Source of the DNA: Tsuneonella deserti
Lineage (GTDB): Bacteria > Pseudomonadota > Alphaproteobacteria > Sphingomonadales > Sphingomonadaceae
NCBI RefSeq assembly: GCF_014644315.1
Contig: NZ_BMKL01000001.1
Span: 376,001 to 440,000, forward strand
Reading direction: 5' to 3'
DNA length: 64,000 nt
This document shows positions 8,002 to 15,764 of the stretch, in pieces. Every line of letters begins with the position of its first letter. Position 1 is the stretch's first letter. Both the position numbers and the translations under genes were made by a program. The notes under the pieces are model-generated. The model made no database searches, had not been told where the DNA came from, and saw nothing but the letters and a program-made list of their open reading frames with translations.

Positions 8002-9458
8002 AACTAACCCACCTTAAGGAGCCTCCGCTCGAGTTCGGCGGCGCATTCCGTCACCCCGATATCCGTTTTGGTCTAATGGACCACGGCCCTTTTGACGTCG
8101 GCATGGAAGGAGCGCCTAAGCGCATTAAGCTGGGCATTGTCGGCAGCGCGGAGACGGTGGAGGGAACGGCCCGCTGGGTGGAGCAATGTGCGACTGGTTT
8201 TCCGTCGAAGGAAAGTCGCCAGCCGAATCTATTCCCCCCATTCCCGGGCACAGGATTTGAAGAGACATTCCGGTGCGAGTTCGTCACTCCTGACGAACTC
8301 CAGTCTGTGTTGCCGCCTAAGGAAATCGCACGGCTCGTTGCAATACCCGGGCAACACGAAATGACGCGCGCAGTCGTACAGGCCATTGCCGACGAGATTG
8401 GGGTTCTGGCCGAGCGAACGACAAGGCCAGACGTAGTCTTGGTCGCACTGCCAATCGAGATTATCGAACGCACTTACAACGCGCGAGACGTGGCCGGCGG
8501 GGCAGAGGCGGATGAGGCCGCGGTGGCAACAACCGGCGCCGATCTAGATCTCCGGGCCATGCTAAAGGCCGCCTGCATGCGTCTTCGGCTACCGATCCAG
8601 CTTCTGTGGCCGACAACTTTCGATGCAAGCTATAAGATTCCGCGCAAACTCAAGGAGGCCAGCGACAGACGGACGCAGGACCCTGCGACAATCGCATGGA
8701 ATTTGCTTACCGCGACATACTACAAGGCGGGCGGCTTGCCTTGGCGGCTTGCTCGTGACGCGAGGCAGCTACGCACCTCATTTGTCGGGCTAAGCTTCTA
8801 CCGGTCCATCGACGGCGAGCACATCCACACCAGCACCGCGCAAATGTTTGACGAACGCGGAGAGGGGCTCATCCTACGGGGTGGCCGCATGGTGGAGAGC
8901 GAAGAGGACCGGAAGCCGCACCTGACGGCGGAAGATGCATATTTGCTCCTACGCGATTCACTGGGAGTTTTCCGCGGACAGCACGGTCACTACCCAGCCC
9001 GTGTGGTCCTGCATAAGACTTCGCGGTTCGACCGGAACGAGCTCCACGGCTTTCACAAGGCAATAGACGAGCGTGACATCGACTACGCCGACTTCGTGTG
9101 GATCCAGAAGTCTATGACCCGGCTATACCGCACTGGCGTGTATCCTCCTCTCCGAGGCAGCCTCTTGCGCTTCGATAAGGATCAGGCGCTTCTCTACACG
9201 CGAGGGAGCGTCGAATTCTTCCGCACCTATCCAGGTATGTACGTGCCCCGACCGCTGATGCTTCGTTGTCAGGCGTTGGGTCAGCCTCTCCAGCACATCG
9301 CGGAGGAGACGCTTGCTCTCACCAAGATGAACTGGAACAACACTCAGTTCGACAATGGCCTGCCGATCACTATCGCCGCGGCGAAGCATGTCGGCGAGGT
9401 GTTGAAATACGTCGGAGAAGAGCAGGAGATTGCTCCAAGGTACAGCTTCTACATGTAG
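7998..9458 (+). CDS. Short prokaryotic Argonaute (MID-PIWI, catalytically inactive), SPARDA guide-binding subunit
   Basis: 486 residues, the size of short pAgos, which lack N and PAZ domains. The MID part (about 120-235) has VVLVALPIEIIERTY and SYKIPRKLKEASDRRTQDP. The PIWI part starts near 236 with WNLLTATYYKAGGLPWRLA. Where active Argonautes carry the first catalytic Asp, this protein reads SFVGLSFYRS, and the later catalytic position reads LHKTSRF, so the DEDX tetrad is absent. The C-terminal MNWNNTQ motif of the fold is present. It should bind a small guide RNA and target DNA and then activate the nuclease encoded just upstream. Family members are known in sphingomonads (Novosphingopyxis SPARDA). 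Confidence 0.9.
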   Translation: MKLTHLKEPPLEFGGAFRHPDIRFGLMDHGPFDVGMEGAPKRIKLGIVGSAETVEGTARWVEQCATGFPSKESRQPNLFPPFPGTGFEETFRCEFVTPDELQSVLPPKEIARLVAIPGQHEMTRAVVQAIADEIGVLAERTTRPDVVLVALPIEIIERTYNARDVAGGAEADEAAVATTGADLDLRAMLKAACMRLRLPIQLLWPTTFDASYKIPRKLKEASDRRTQDPATIAWNLLTATYYKAGGLPWRLARDARQLRTSFVGLSFYRSIDGEHIHTSTAQMFDERGEGLILRGGRMVESEEDRKPHLTAEDAYLLLRDSLGVFRGQHGHYPARVVLHKTSRFDRNELHGFHKAIDERDIDYADFVWIQKSMTRLYRTGVYPPLRGSLLRFDKDQALLYTRGSVEFFRTYPGMYVPRPLMLRCQALGQPLQHIAEETLALTKMNWNNTQFDNGLPITIAAAKHVGEVLKYVGEEQEIAPRYSFYM

Positions 9459-9621
9459 CCAATTTCTTGGCCCAGCCTCAATGTCATAAAACGTTTCGTT
9501 CGCGCATCCATCCACGCGCACTTGAACGACGCAAATGGCTGCAAACCAATTACAAGGTCCACAACTTTTCAGCATCAGCTAGCGCGGTTCGCCGCGTGTC
9601 GGTTCTGCCCGACAACGGCAG

Positions 9622-10065
9622 CTAGTTTCCCTGGAAATTGGCAAACTTGACGTTGATGTAGAGTTTGCCTTCAATTTCCGAATTCGGTCGAATTGTGAAG
9701 CTCGCATCGTAGCGATACGACCGACCGGACGGAATGTCAGCGCCGAGCGTGTCCTCATCTTGTGCAAGGAAATAGCAGCTATCCCAACCGGCCGTGTGGG
9801 TGTTGTGTCCGGCTGGGCAGTCAAAGCCCTCAACAACGACGTCGAAGTCGCTGACGTCCCTGTCGCTGTGGTTTGTGATCAATGCTGCAACGGTTATGGA
9901 GGGAACGGAACCCCGCCAGTTGAGGTCGCTTATCTCCATATCGCTAGCCGAAATGTCTTCTTCCCACAGGTTTCGCCAAAGGGCCATAACACCCATCACC
10001 AGCGCAAACATGAGCAGCACGGCGCCCACGAGGATCGTCTTCAACAGCTTTGCGAACTCGTCCAT
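9622..10065 (-). CDS. Small membrane-anchored protein of unknown function
   Basis: 147 residues. One N-terminal transmembrane helix (about 8-32, KTILVGAVLLMFALVMGVMALW) is followed by an extracytoplasmic beta-rich part. A segment VAALITNHSDRDVSDFDVVVEGFDCP and a later SYRYDASFTIRPNSEIEGKLYINV resemble the Ig-like fold of FxLYD-type domains, and two cysteines (GFDCP, SCYF) could form a disulfide. The gene is convergent with the Argonaute gene, 163 bases away. It may be an island house-keeping or surface protein; no function is assigned. Confidence 0.72.
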   Translation of the reverse strand: MDEFAKLLKTILVGAVLLMFALVMGVMALWRNLWEEDISASDMEISDLNWRGSVPSITVAALITNHSDRDVSDFDVVVEGFDCPAGHNTHTAGWDSCYFLAQDEDTLGADIPSGRSYRYDASFTIRPNSEIEGKLYINVKFANFQGN

Positions 10066-10155
10066 TGTTGCCCCCGACTACTTTCAGGAAGCGTGGCCCA
10101 AGTCCTTAATCCCTCAACATAAATATCGGGCAACCTCAACTACCAGGAGATCGGC

Positions 10156-10272
10156 ATGCCAGTGCTTGCCTTTTGTCACCCCCGCAGACTCACCAAGCGC
10201 GAAATCGCGGAGCATGTCGAGCGCATTATGGTCGCGCTCCGCCGCATGACAGCGGAGCGGGCCGAAAAATAA
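10156..10272 (+). CDS. Small basic protein, 38 residues
   Basis: Short frame beginning MPVLAFCHPRRLTKREIAEH, with a good ribosome binding site (AGGAGA, 6 bases before the ATG). After the first ten residues the sequence is a likely amphipathic helix rich in Arg, Glu and Ala. It lies alone between two leftward genes. Translation is supported only by the ribosome binding site and composition. Confidence 0.5.
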   Translation: MPVLAFCHPRRLTKREIAEHVERIMVALRRMTAERAEK

Positions 10273-10328
10273 TTCTTCCGCCGGGACCGCAGATTGTGGC
10301 CCATAATCCGGTCTGAACCTACCCGCAT

Positions 10329-11480
10329 TTACGCGGCGAGCCTGACGCTGCCTTTGTGGGTTGGCCCCTTTGGTTTTGTCTGCGTCACCGGGTTTAGCGA
10401 GATTGTTAGGTCGCTGTCGTCAACCAAGACGATAACCGCTTCCGGAGTACAATCGTCCGCCCATACAAGAATCGCTACGCAATCCGGCAAGACTGGTTGC
10501 CTTATACCGTAGCAATCCCGGGCGCTATAGAGGGGCGACATGACATAGCGCTTGTCGGACGCGCTGTTTGAGCGGCTTTGAGCGCGCATCGTCTTGCCGA
10601 TGGTTGCCTCAAACTGGCAAAGCCACTCGTTGGAGAATGTCGTTCTCATCTTATCTTCAGAGGTATCGGCAGTATTGAATACCAAGCTGTAGCGCTCGCC
10701 GTCGAACTCAAGAACGGCGCTTGGTGGTCGTTGGGGATCGTTTCGGAAGTAACTCACGACGGCGCGATTTGAGCTGGGTCGCCGAGCGGACTTGTCATGA
10801 GATTTGTTCCCCATGTCCGATGTGGATGGGAGCACATCATTCGCAGGAGCCGACGGCATGGCGATGTTCATGGGGTCGATCGCCCCAGAGGGGCAGGTCA
10901 TGTCAGCTCCATGATTACGTTTCGTTCCGTTTCGTTTCGTTAGGCTCCGTGAACCCGCAGATTCCGCGGCTTCCAGCGCCGTTTCTGCAGGAAGTGTGTA
11001 GGAACTGGGCAGCATTGATGCAGAACCGTCATCAAAAGTGCGCAGCATTTCATTGAGAATGCGCTCTAGGTCGACGACGCGCGCCTTCAGGGCAGCAACC
11101 TCATCCATCAAATCCTGCTCAATTCCAGCGTCGACGCCGCGAGAGCTTGCAGCGCCAGCATGCTGAGCGAGCAGATCGCGCGCTGCCGGCATCTGGGTGC
11201 GCGTGAGCTTTATCGGTCCTTGCCAGTCAAAGTCCGTCTTGCCGAGACGGATGCGGATGTTGTCGATGAAAACGGCACGTTGCTTCTCGCTTAGGGCGTT
11301 GCCTTTCACCAGTGTCCCGAGGCAAGTGAGCATGATCCGCCGGGTGGTCTGGTCATTCCGTCCAGACCGATCACCGTCGAAAAGTCCATCCAGAATGCGG
11401 GACGCGTAAGTAATCCAACGGGGACTGTACCCGCTGGGGCTCTTTTTTTGTGTTTCGTTTTTCGTCTGTCTCGTAGCCAT
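10329..11480 (-). CDS. Unknown 383-residue protein behind tandem structured RNAs
   Basis: The chosen start is the ATG at 11480 (MATRQTKNETQKK), with GGAG 8 bases upstream; an ATG at 11492 has no such site. The N-terminus is basic and low-complexity, followed by a conserved-looking helical block (SPRWITYASRILDGLFDG ... LGTLVKGNALSEKQRAVF). A short coiled coil lies around residues 120-150 (DEVAALKARVVDLERILNEM), then a disordered linker rich in Ser and Pro, and a beta-rich C-terminal domain of about 130 residues. I recognise no family. The leader contains two terminator-like hairpins, the nearer one ending directly before the ribosome binding site, which suggests attenuation. A run of TTTCGT units lies within the gene at 10918-10940. 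Confidence 0.75.
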   Translation of the reverse strand: MATRQTKNETQKKSPSGYSPRWITYASRILDGLFDGDRSGRNDQTTRRIMLTCLGTLVKGNALSEKQRAVFIDNIRIRLGKTDFDWQGPIKLTRTQMPAARDLLAQHAGAASSRGVDAGIEQDLMDEVAALKARVVDLERILNEMLRTFDDGSASMLPSSYTLPAETALEAAESAGSRSLTKRNGTKRNHGADMTCPSGAIDPMNIAMPSAPANDVLPSTSDMGNKSHDKSARRPSSNRAVVSYFRNDPQRPPSAVLEFDGERYSLVFNTADTSEDKMRTTFSNEWLCQFEATIGKTMRAQSRSNSASDKRYVMSPLYSARDCYGIRQPVLPDCVAILVWADDCTPEAVIVLVDDSDLTISLNPVTQTKPKGPTHKGSVRLAA

Positions 11481-11489
11481 GAATATCTC

Positions 11490-11614
11490 CAAAGGAAAAC
11501 CCGCTATGCAGGCTCGAATTGCATAGCGGGTTTAATTGTAACCTCTGGATTGAAGCTTCGAGTCCCGCTGCCAAAGCGGCAGTATCGAGCCCCACAGCTT
11601 CAATACTATTTATA
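11490..11614 (-). ncRNA. Candidate small RNA or attenuator A (promoter-proximal copy)
   Basis: On the minus strand a TATAAATAG box (11614-11606) is followed by a 9-bp stem (ATTGAAGCT 11604-11596 with AGCTTCAAT 11557-11549) enclosing a small CTGCC/GGCAG hairpin. After that comes a perfect 13-bp stem (AACCCGCTATGCA with TGCATAGCGGGTT, 11532-11498) continuing into TTCCTTT, like an intrinsic terminator. It ends right before the ribosome binding site of the gene at 11480. It could be a free RNA or a leader attenuator. No known RNA family is recognised. Confidence 0.4.
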
Positions 11615-11671
11615 GCGAGTCTTCCCCAGCTGCGTCACTATTCAAGTGCTGGCCGGACAGAGAAGGGGGGC

Positions 11672-11782
11672 GCAAAATAACCCGCTAGGTGTGCGTGCCT
11701 AGCGGGTCACCTGCTGCTAACATTGCGGTGACAGCCCCGCGCCAAGCGCAGCTTCGGAGCAGTTTCCACGCTCCTATTTATA
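11672..11782 (-). ncRNA. Candidate small RNA or attenuator B (distal copy)
   Basis: This has the same plan as copy A, 170 bases upstream: TATAAATAG at 11782-11774, hairpins GGAGC/GCTCC, GCGC/GCGC and TCACC/GGTGA, and a terminator-like stem ACCCGCTAGG/CCTAGCGGGT (11707-11680) followed by TATTTTG on the minus strand. The box and terminator are conserved with copy A but the interior is not, which argues for shared architecture. The rest of the gap, up to 12068, holds only the motif at 11902-11937. Confidence 0.4.
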
Positions 11783-11901
11783 ATGAGACTTGATTGGGCT
11801 TGCAGTGTGATCGTCGCCGCCATGTTCGTCGGCCCAAGGTGGAGGGGCCGGCGTCACTTCGCGGAAGACCGCTCGCGACAGTGCCGAAGGTAGGTGTATG
11901 A

Positions 11902-11937
11902 ACGCAGGGAATAGGTGCGCCCCGCATTGAATTTGAC
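11902..11937 (+). promoter_or_regulatory. Putative operator A upstream of the acyl-CoA degradation block
   Basis: ACGCAGG directly followed by GAATAGG (11902-11915), then GCATTGAATTTGAC (11924-11937). The same three blocks in the same order occur upstream of the TonB receptor gene (17966-18000), and the last block recurs between the LysR and racemase genes. This suggests binding by the island's LysR regulator or a shared promoter. Confidence 0.45.
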
Positions 11938-12068
11938 GACGTGACGCTTCTGACCAACTGTACTACCTCAAGACAACCCCAAAGTTTGCATGAGGAGAGG
12001 GCGATGTCGGCTCGCCGCGCAACACAACTGTTCTTTTGCTTGCGAACAGTACCCGCGGAGCAGGAGTG

Positions 12069-13613
12069 ATGGAGGTCCGCACGCAGTTAAGGCGTGCCGC
12101 CTCTTATTTCTCGTCAGAGACGGCGCTTGTTCACGGCGATCGGCGTCTCACTTTCGCCGAGGCTTGGTCGCGTGGTGTCCGGCTTGCGAACGCGTTGGCT
12201 GATCGGGGGCTCATGCCCGGCGACCGCATTGCGACCCTTGAAACGAACTCGATCGAAGCGGTCGATATTCTTCTCGCCTCCGCAATCGGGAATTTCGTTC
12301 GCGTGCCACTCTATGCGCGCAACCGACGTGAATCTCACGAGCATATGATCAAGAGCACGGGCTGTAAGTTAGCCCTCGTAGATAGGTTGCTTGGTAGCGA
12401 AATAGAGGGGCTTGACGCGGAAATCGGATCGCTCAGACGCATCATCGTCCGCGACGACGGGTATGAAGGCTGGCTCGCATCGGCATCCGAAATTGATCCG
12501 GACCCCGCCGTTTCGCCTGACGATTACTGCGTCATCCGTCATACGGGCGGCACGACGGGCAAGCCGAAAGGCGTGGCTTATCGGCATCGTGCTTGGATGG
12601 CCATCTGTGCGGCATTTTTCGAACTAGGCCCTAACGTGAATCGCGGGGATGCTATCCTGCACGTCGGACCGTTGTCTCACGCGTCAGGGTTCATGTTCCT
12701 ACCGGGATGGTACAGTGGCGCGCGGAATGTGATGGTCGATAGCTTCGATCCAGGATCATTTCTCGATATTCTCGCGCGAGAAGAGATAACCCACGGATTC
12801 GTCGCCCCGACCATCCTTAATGCTGTCGTCCACCATGAAGGCGCCAGCCGCCGTAGCTTTCCGAAACTGAAGTACCTGCTGTCCGCCTCCGCCCCGATTT
12901 CGGAATCAACCCTGCGCAAATCAGCGGATCTGTTCGGAGAGCATGTCCTGCATTCAGCCTACGGGCAGACGGAAATTCTTCCTGTCGCAGGAATGGGTCC
13001 CGACGCTTGGTTCTCGACGCTCGATGGCTCCAGCCCCATCAGTGCAGTGGGACGGCCAATGCCCCTGGTCGATGTAGAGATCCGTGATGAAGCCGGTACA
13101 GTTCTCGGGCCTGGCGAACCGGGCGAAATCGTAGCGCGCTACGAAGGTGTCCAGATGGATGGCTTCTGGGACGATCCGGAAGAAACTGCACGTCGAATGG
13201 TTGATGGGTGGATAAAGACCGGCGATATAGGAACACTCGACGCTAACGGGTTACTATACTTGCTGGACCGAAGCAATGACATGATCGTGTCGGGTGGCTT
13301 CAATATCTACCCTAATGAAATCGAAAACGTGATTGCGGAACATCCGCATGTGATCGAAGTGGCAGTATTTGGAATTCCGCACAAGAAATGGGGAGAAACT
13401 CCCCTTGCGATGGTGCGGCTTACGCAGGATGCCACTGTTACCGAGGCTGACATCATTGAATTGGTGCGCACCCGTCTGGGCTCCACCAAAAAGCCAAGTC
13501 GTGTTGAGTTCACGCTCGATCCGTTGCCACTAAGTAACGTCGGCAAAGTGCTGCGCTCGAAGTTGCGCGAACCATATTGGGCAGGGCATGACCATCGCGT
13601 CGCAGGCGCATGA
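12069..13613 (+). CDS. Acyl-CoA synthetase (AMP-forming), first gene of the catabolic block
   Basis: 514 residues from the ATG at 12069, which has AGGAG just upstream. The AMP-binding signature reads IRHTGGTTGKPKGVAYRHRA (about residues 160-179). The adenylate loop YGQTE and the C-terminal hinge/Lys region (FNIYPNEIENVI and LSNVGKVLRSKLRE) are present, as in fatty-acid and aromatic-acid CoA ligases. It would activate an imported carboxylic acid with ATP and CoA, feeding the beta-oxidation enzymes encoded directly downstream on the same strand (48-base gap to the crotonase). Substrate cannot be read from sequence. Confidence 0.92.
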   Translation: MEVRTQLRRAASYFSSETALVHGDRRLTFAEAWSRGVRLANALADRGLMPGDRIATLETNSIEAVDILLASAIGNFVRVPLYARNRRESHEHMIKSTGCKLALVDRLLGSEIEGLDAEIGSLRRIIVRDDGYEGWLASASEIDPDPAVSPDDYCVIRHTGGTTGKPKGVAYRHRAWMAICAAFFELGPNVNRGDAILHVGPLSHASGFMFLPGWYSGARNVMVDSFDPGSFLDILAREEITHGFVAPTILNAVVHHEGASRRSFPKLKYLLSASAPISESTLRKSADLFGEHVLHSAYGQTEILPVAGMGPDAWFSTLDGSSPISAVGRPMPLVDVEIRDEAGTVLGPGEPGEIVARYEGVQMDGFWDDPEETARRMVDGWIKTGDIGTLDANGLLYLLDRSNDMIVSGGFNIYPNEIENVIAEHPHVIEVAVFGIPHKKWGETPLAMVRLTQDATVTEADIIELVRTRLGSTKKPSRVEFTLDPLPLSNVGKVLRSKLREPYWAGHDHRVAGA

Positions 13614-13661
13614 GTCGCCCTGTTTATCCTCAAGAATGCGGTCCTCGTCTGGAAACTAAAT

Positions 13662-14456
13662 ATGCCGTATGAAAATATTCTGGTCGATCAGCGGGGGGCT
13701 GCGCGCTGGATAACGCTTAACCGGCCCCTTTCACTTAATAGCCTCTCGTTGGCACTCGCGGAAGATCTCCACCACGCCTTTGCGGCCGCCGAAACCGATG
13801 AGGCGGTCCGCGCATGTGTTATTACCGGCGCGGGGCGGGCGTTCTGCGCTGGCGCTGATCTTGTAGCAGTCAGTAACGGGGTGGGCGACGGAGCTCTGGC
13901 CGGAAATCTGAACGAATTTCTTTCGCGGCTTGGCGAAACCTTGAATCGCATCGAAGCATCACGGCTGCCCGTCATCGCGGCCGTAAATGGGCTCGCCGTG
14001 GCGGGAGGGCTCGAACTCGTGCTCTGCTGCGACCTGGTAGTGGCGGTGCGCACTGCAAACTTCGGCGATGCCCACGCGAACTACGGGTTGCTCCCGGGTG
14101 GTGGTGGTTCGGTCCGCCTTCCAAGGAAAATCGGTGTGCCGCGAGCAGCCTATCTCATGTTGACCGGGAAAACAGTTTCATCGGCAGACATGAAGGACGC
14201 CGGTCTCGTTGCGGAACTTACCGAGCCTGACGAACTCGAGCCTCGCGCACAAGCCTTGGCAGAGATGCTTGCTGAAAAAAGTAGGCCGGGGCTCGCATAT
14301 ATAAAGGAAATGATCCGTGCAGGGCAGGACATGTCAGCAGAAGAAGGTCTCCGTAGCGAACTCGAGACTATGAACGCCTACGCCTCCTCGACGGACCTAT
14401 TTGAAGGTCTCAGCGCTTTCCGTGAAAAACGGAAGCCCCGCTTTCTTGATCGGTAA
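13662..14456 (+). CDS. Enoyl-CoA hydratase/isomerase family protein with a changed active site
   Basis: 264 residues of the crotonase fold: the oxyanion-hole segments GAGRAFCAGADL (near 57-67) and AAVNGLAVAGGLELVLCCD (near 106-124) are intact. The first catalytic Glu of hydratases is kept (Glu118). The second, normally in a PE motif just before the GxxPGxGG loop, is His138 here (DAHANYGLLPGGGG). It may therefore be an isomerase, a hydratase with altered mechanism, or another crotonase enzyme. Its place between the CoA ligase and thiolase points to the hydration step of beta-oxidation. Confidence 0.88.
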   Translation: MPYENILVDQRGAARWITLNRPLSLNSLSLALAEDLHHAFAAAETDEAVRACVITGAGRAFCAGADLVAVSNGVGDGALAGNLNEFLSRLGETLNRIEASRLPVIAAVNGLAVAGGLELVLCCDLVVAVRTANFGDAHANYGLLPGGGGSVRLPRKIGVPRAAYLMLTGKTVSSADMKDAGLVAELTEPDELEPRAQALAEMLAEKSRPGLAYIKEMIRAGQDMSAEEGLRSELETMNAYASSTDLFEGLSAFREKRKPRFLDR

Positions 14457-14493
14457 GGTCGAGCGCTGCACCAATGAAAGAACGGAACATGAA

Positions 14494-15732
14494 GTGAATG
14501 ACGTTTTCATCATTGGCGTCGGTATGACTCGGTTTGGCAAGCAGCTCGATAAGAGCCTGAAGGAGCTTTGCGCCGAGGCGACCGCGCTCGCTCTTTCCGA
14601 TGCCGGCTGCGTCGCGGACGATGTCGAGGCTTTGTTTTTCGGCAATTGCGTCCAGGGGCATATGGAGGGTCAACACATGATCCGTGGCGAAGTCGTGGCG
14701 CGCGCAATGGGTTTCAGCGGAGTCCCAGTGATAAACGTTGAGAACGCCTGCGCCACGGCGGCCACGGCCTTGCACATGGCAGCCTCCTATGTGCAGTCGG
14801 GCGCCGCGGACATCGTCCTGGCGCTTGGCGCGGAAAAGATGTTCTCAATTGATAAAGTACAGATGTTTAGCGCCTTCGACGGCGCTTGGGACGTACATGA
14901 AGTCGATGCGTCCCGAACAAGACTGTTAGCGATGGGACAGGGCGTCTCGATTCCCGAAGGAACCACGACCGCCCAACCATATAGCGTCTTTATGGACGTG
15001 TACGCTGGGATGGCGCGCGCGCACATGGAGAAGTATGGGTCGACCCAAGCGCAAATCGCGGCGGTCTCGGCGAAAAACCACATCCATTCGGTGCACAACG
15101 AACTCGCACAGTATCGATCGCCCTATACGGTCGAGAGCGTGCTCGCGGCACCGCCCATTGTCTTCCCGTTCACTCTGCCGATGTGTTCACCAATCAGCGA
15201 CGGCGCTGCAGCGTCCATCGTTTGCAACGCTGCAGGATTGCGTAAGCTTAGCGGATCGCGCGAACGAGCGCTGAGAATCTTGGCATCAGAGATCAGGACG
15301 GGATCTGATCGAGATGCTGGCGACTATGATCACCATGTCACCAAGCTTGCGGCCGTGCAGGCTTACGAGGCTGCTGGCGTGGGTCCCAAGGACATCGACG
15401 TGGCCGAAGTTCACGACGCGACAGCGGTGGGGGAGATAATCGAAATAGAGGCGCTCGGGCTCGTGCAAGCGGGTGAAGGGGGAGTGGCCGCCGAGCGCGG
15501 TGAAACCGCACTCGGGGGCCGGATTCCAGTGAACCCGTCTGGAGGCCTTGAATGCAAGGGTCACCCTATTGGGGCAACGGGGCTCGGCCAAATCTATGAA
15601 CTGGCACTCCAGCTACGCGGCGAGGCGGGAGCGCGTCAGGTTCCCAATGTGCGGATCGCGATCGCGGAAAACGGCGGCGGAGTCATCGGCATCGAGGAGG
15701 CGGTTGTCGCTGTCACGATCCTCGGCCGCTAA
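14494..15732 (+). CDS. Thiolase family protein (SCPx-like acetyl/propionyl-CoA acyltransferase)
   Basis: 412 residues from a GTG at 14494 (NDVFIIGVGMTRFGK follows). Reading from further upstream would overlap the crotonase gene. Active-site residues are visible: Cys86 in NACATA, the His in EVHDATAVGE, and the Cys/His pair in LECKGHPIGATG. The lack of the classic C-terminal NxxGGAIAxGHP block and the EVHD motif place it with SCPx-type and lipid-transfer thiolases, which cleave branched or steroid 3-oxoacyl-CoAs. It fits the last step of the pathway. Confidence 0.9.
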   Translation: MNDVFIIGVGMTRFGKQLDKSLKELCAEATALALSDAGCVADDVEALFFGNCVQGHMEGQHMIRGEVVARAMGFSGVPVINVENACATAATALHMAASYVQSGAADIVLALGAEKMFSIDKVQMFSAFDGAWDVHEVDASRTRLLAMGQGVSIPEGTTTAQPYSVFMDVYAGMARAHMEKYGSTQAQIAAVSAKNHIHSVHNELAQYRSPYTVESVLAAPPIVFPFTLPMCSPISDGAAASIVCNAAGLRKLSGSRERALRILASEIRTGSDRDAGDYDHHVTKLAAVQAYEAAGVGPKDIDVAEVHDATAVGEIIEIEALGLVQAGEGGVAAERGETALGGRIPVNPSGGLECKGHPIGATGLGQIYELALQLRGEAGARQVPNVRIAIAENGGGVIGIEEAVVAVTILGR

Positions 15733-15764
15733 CGCTTCCACAACAGTTAAATCAGGGTACTCAG

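Noticed and set aside
10918..10943. TTTCGT repeats as a CRISPR or regulatory repeat
   Set aside because: They lie inside the coding region at 10329 and encode a Lys-Arg-Asn-rich stretch; the units are short and without spacers.
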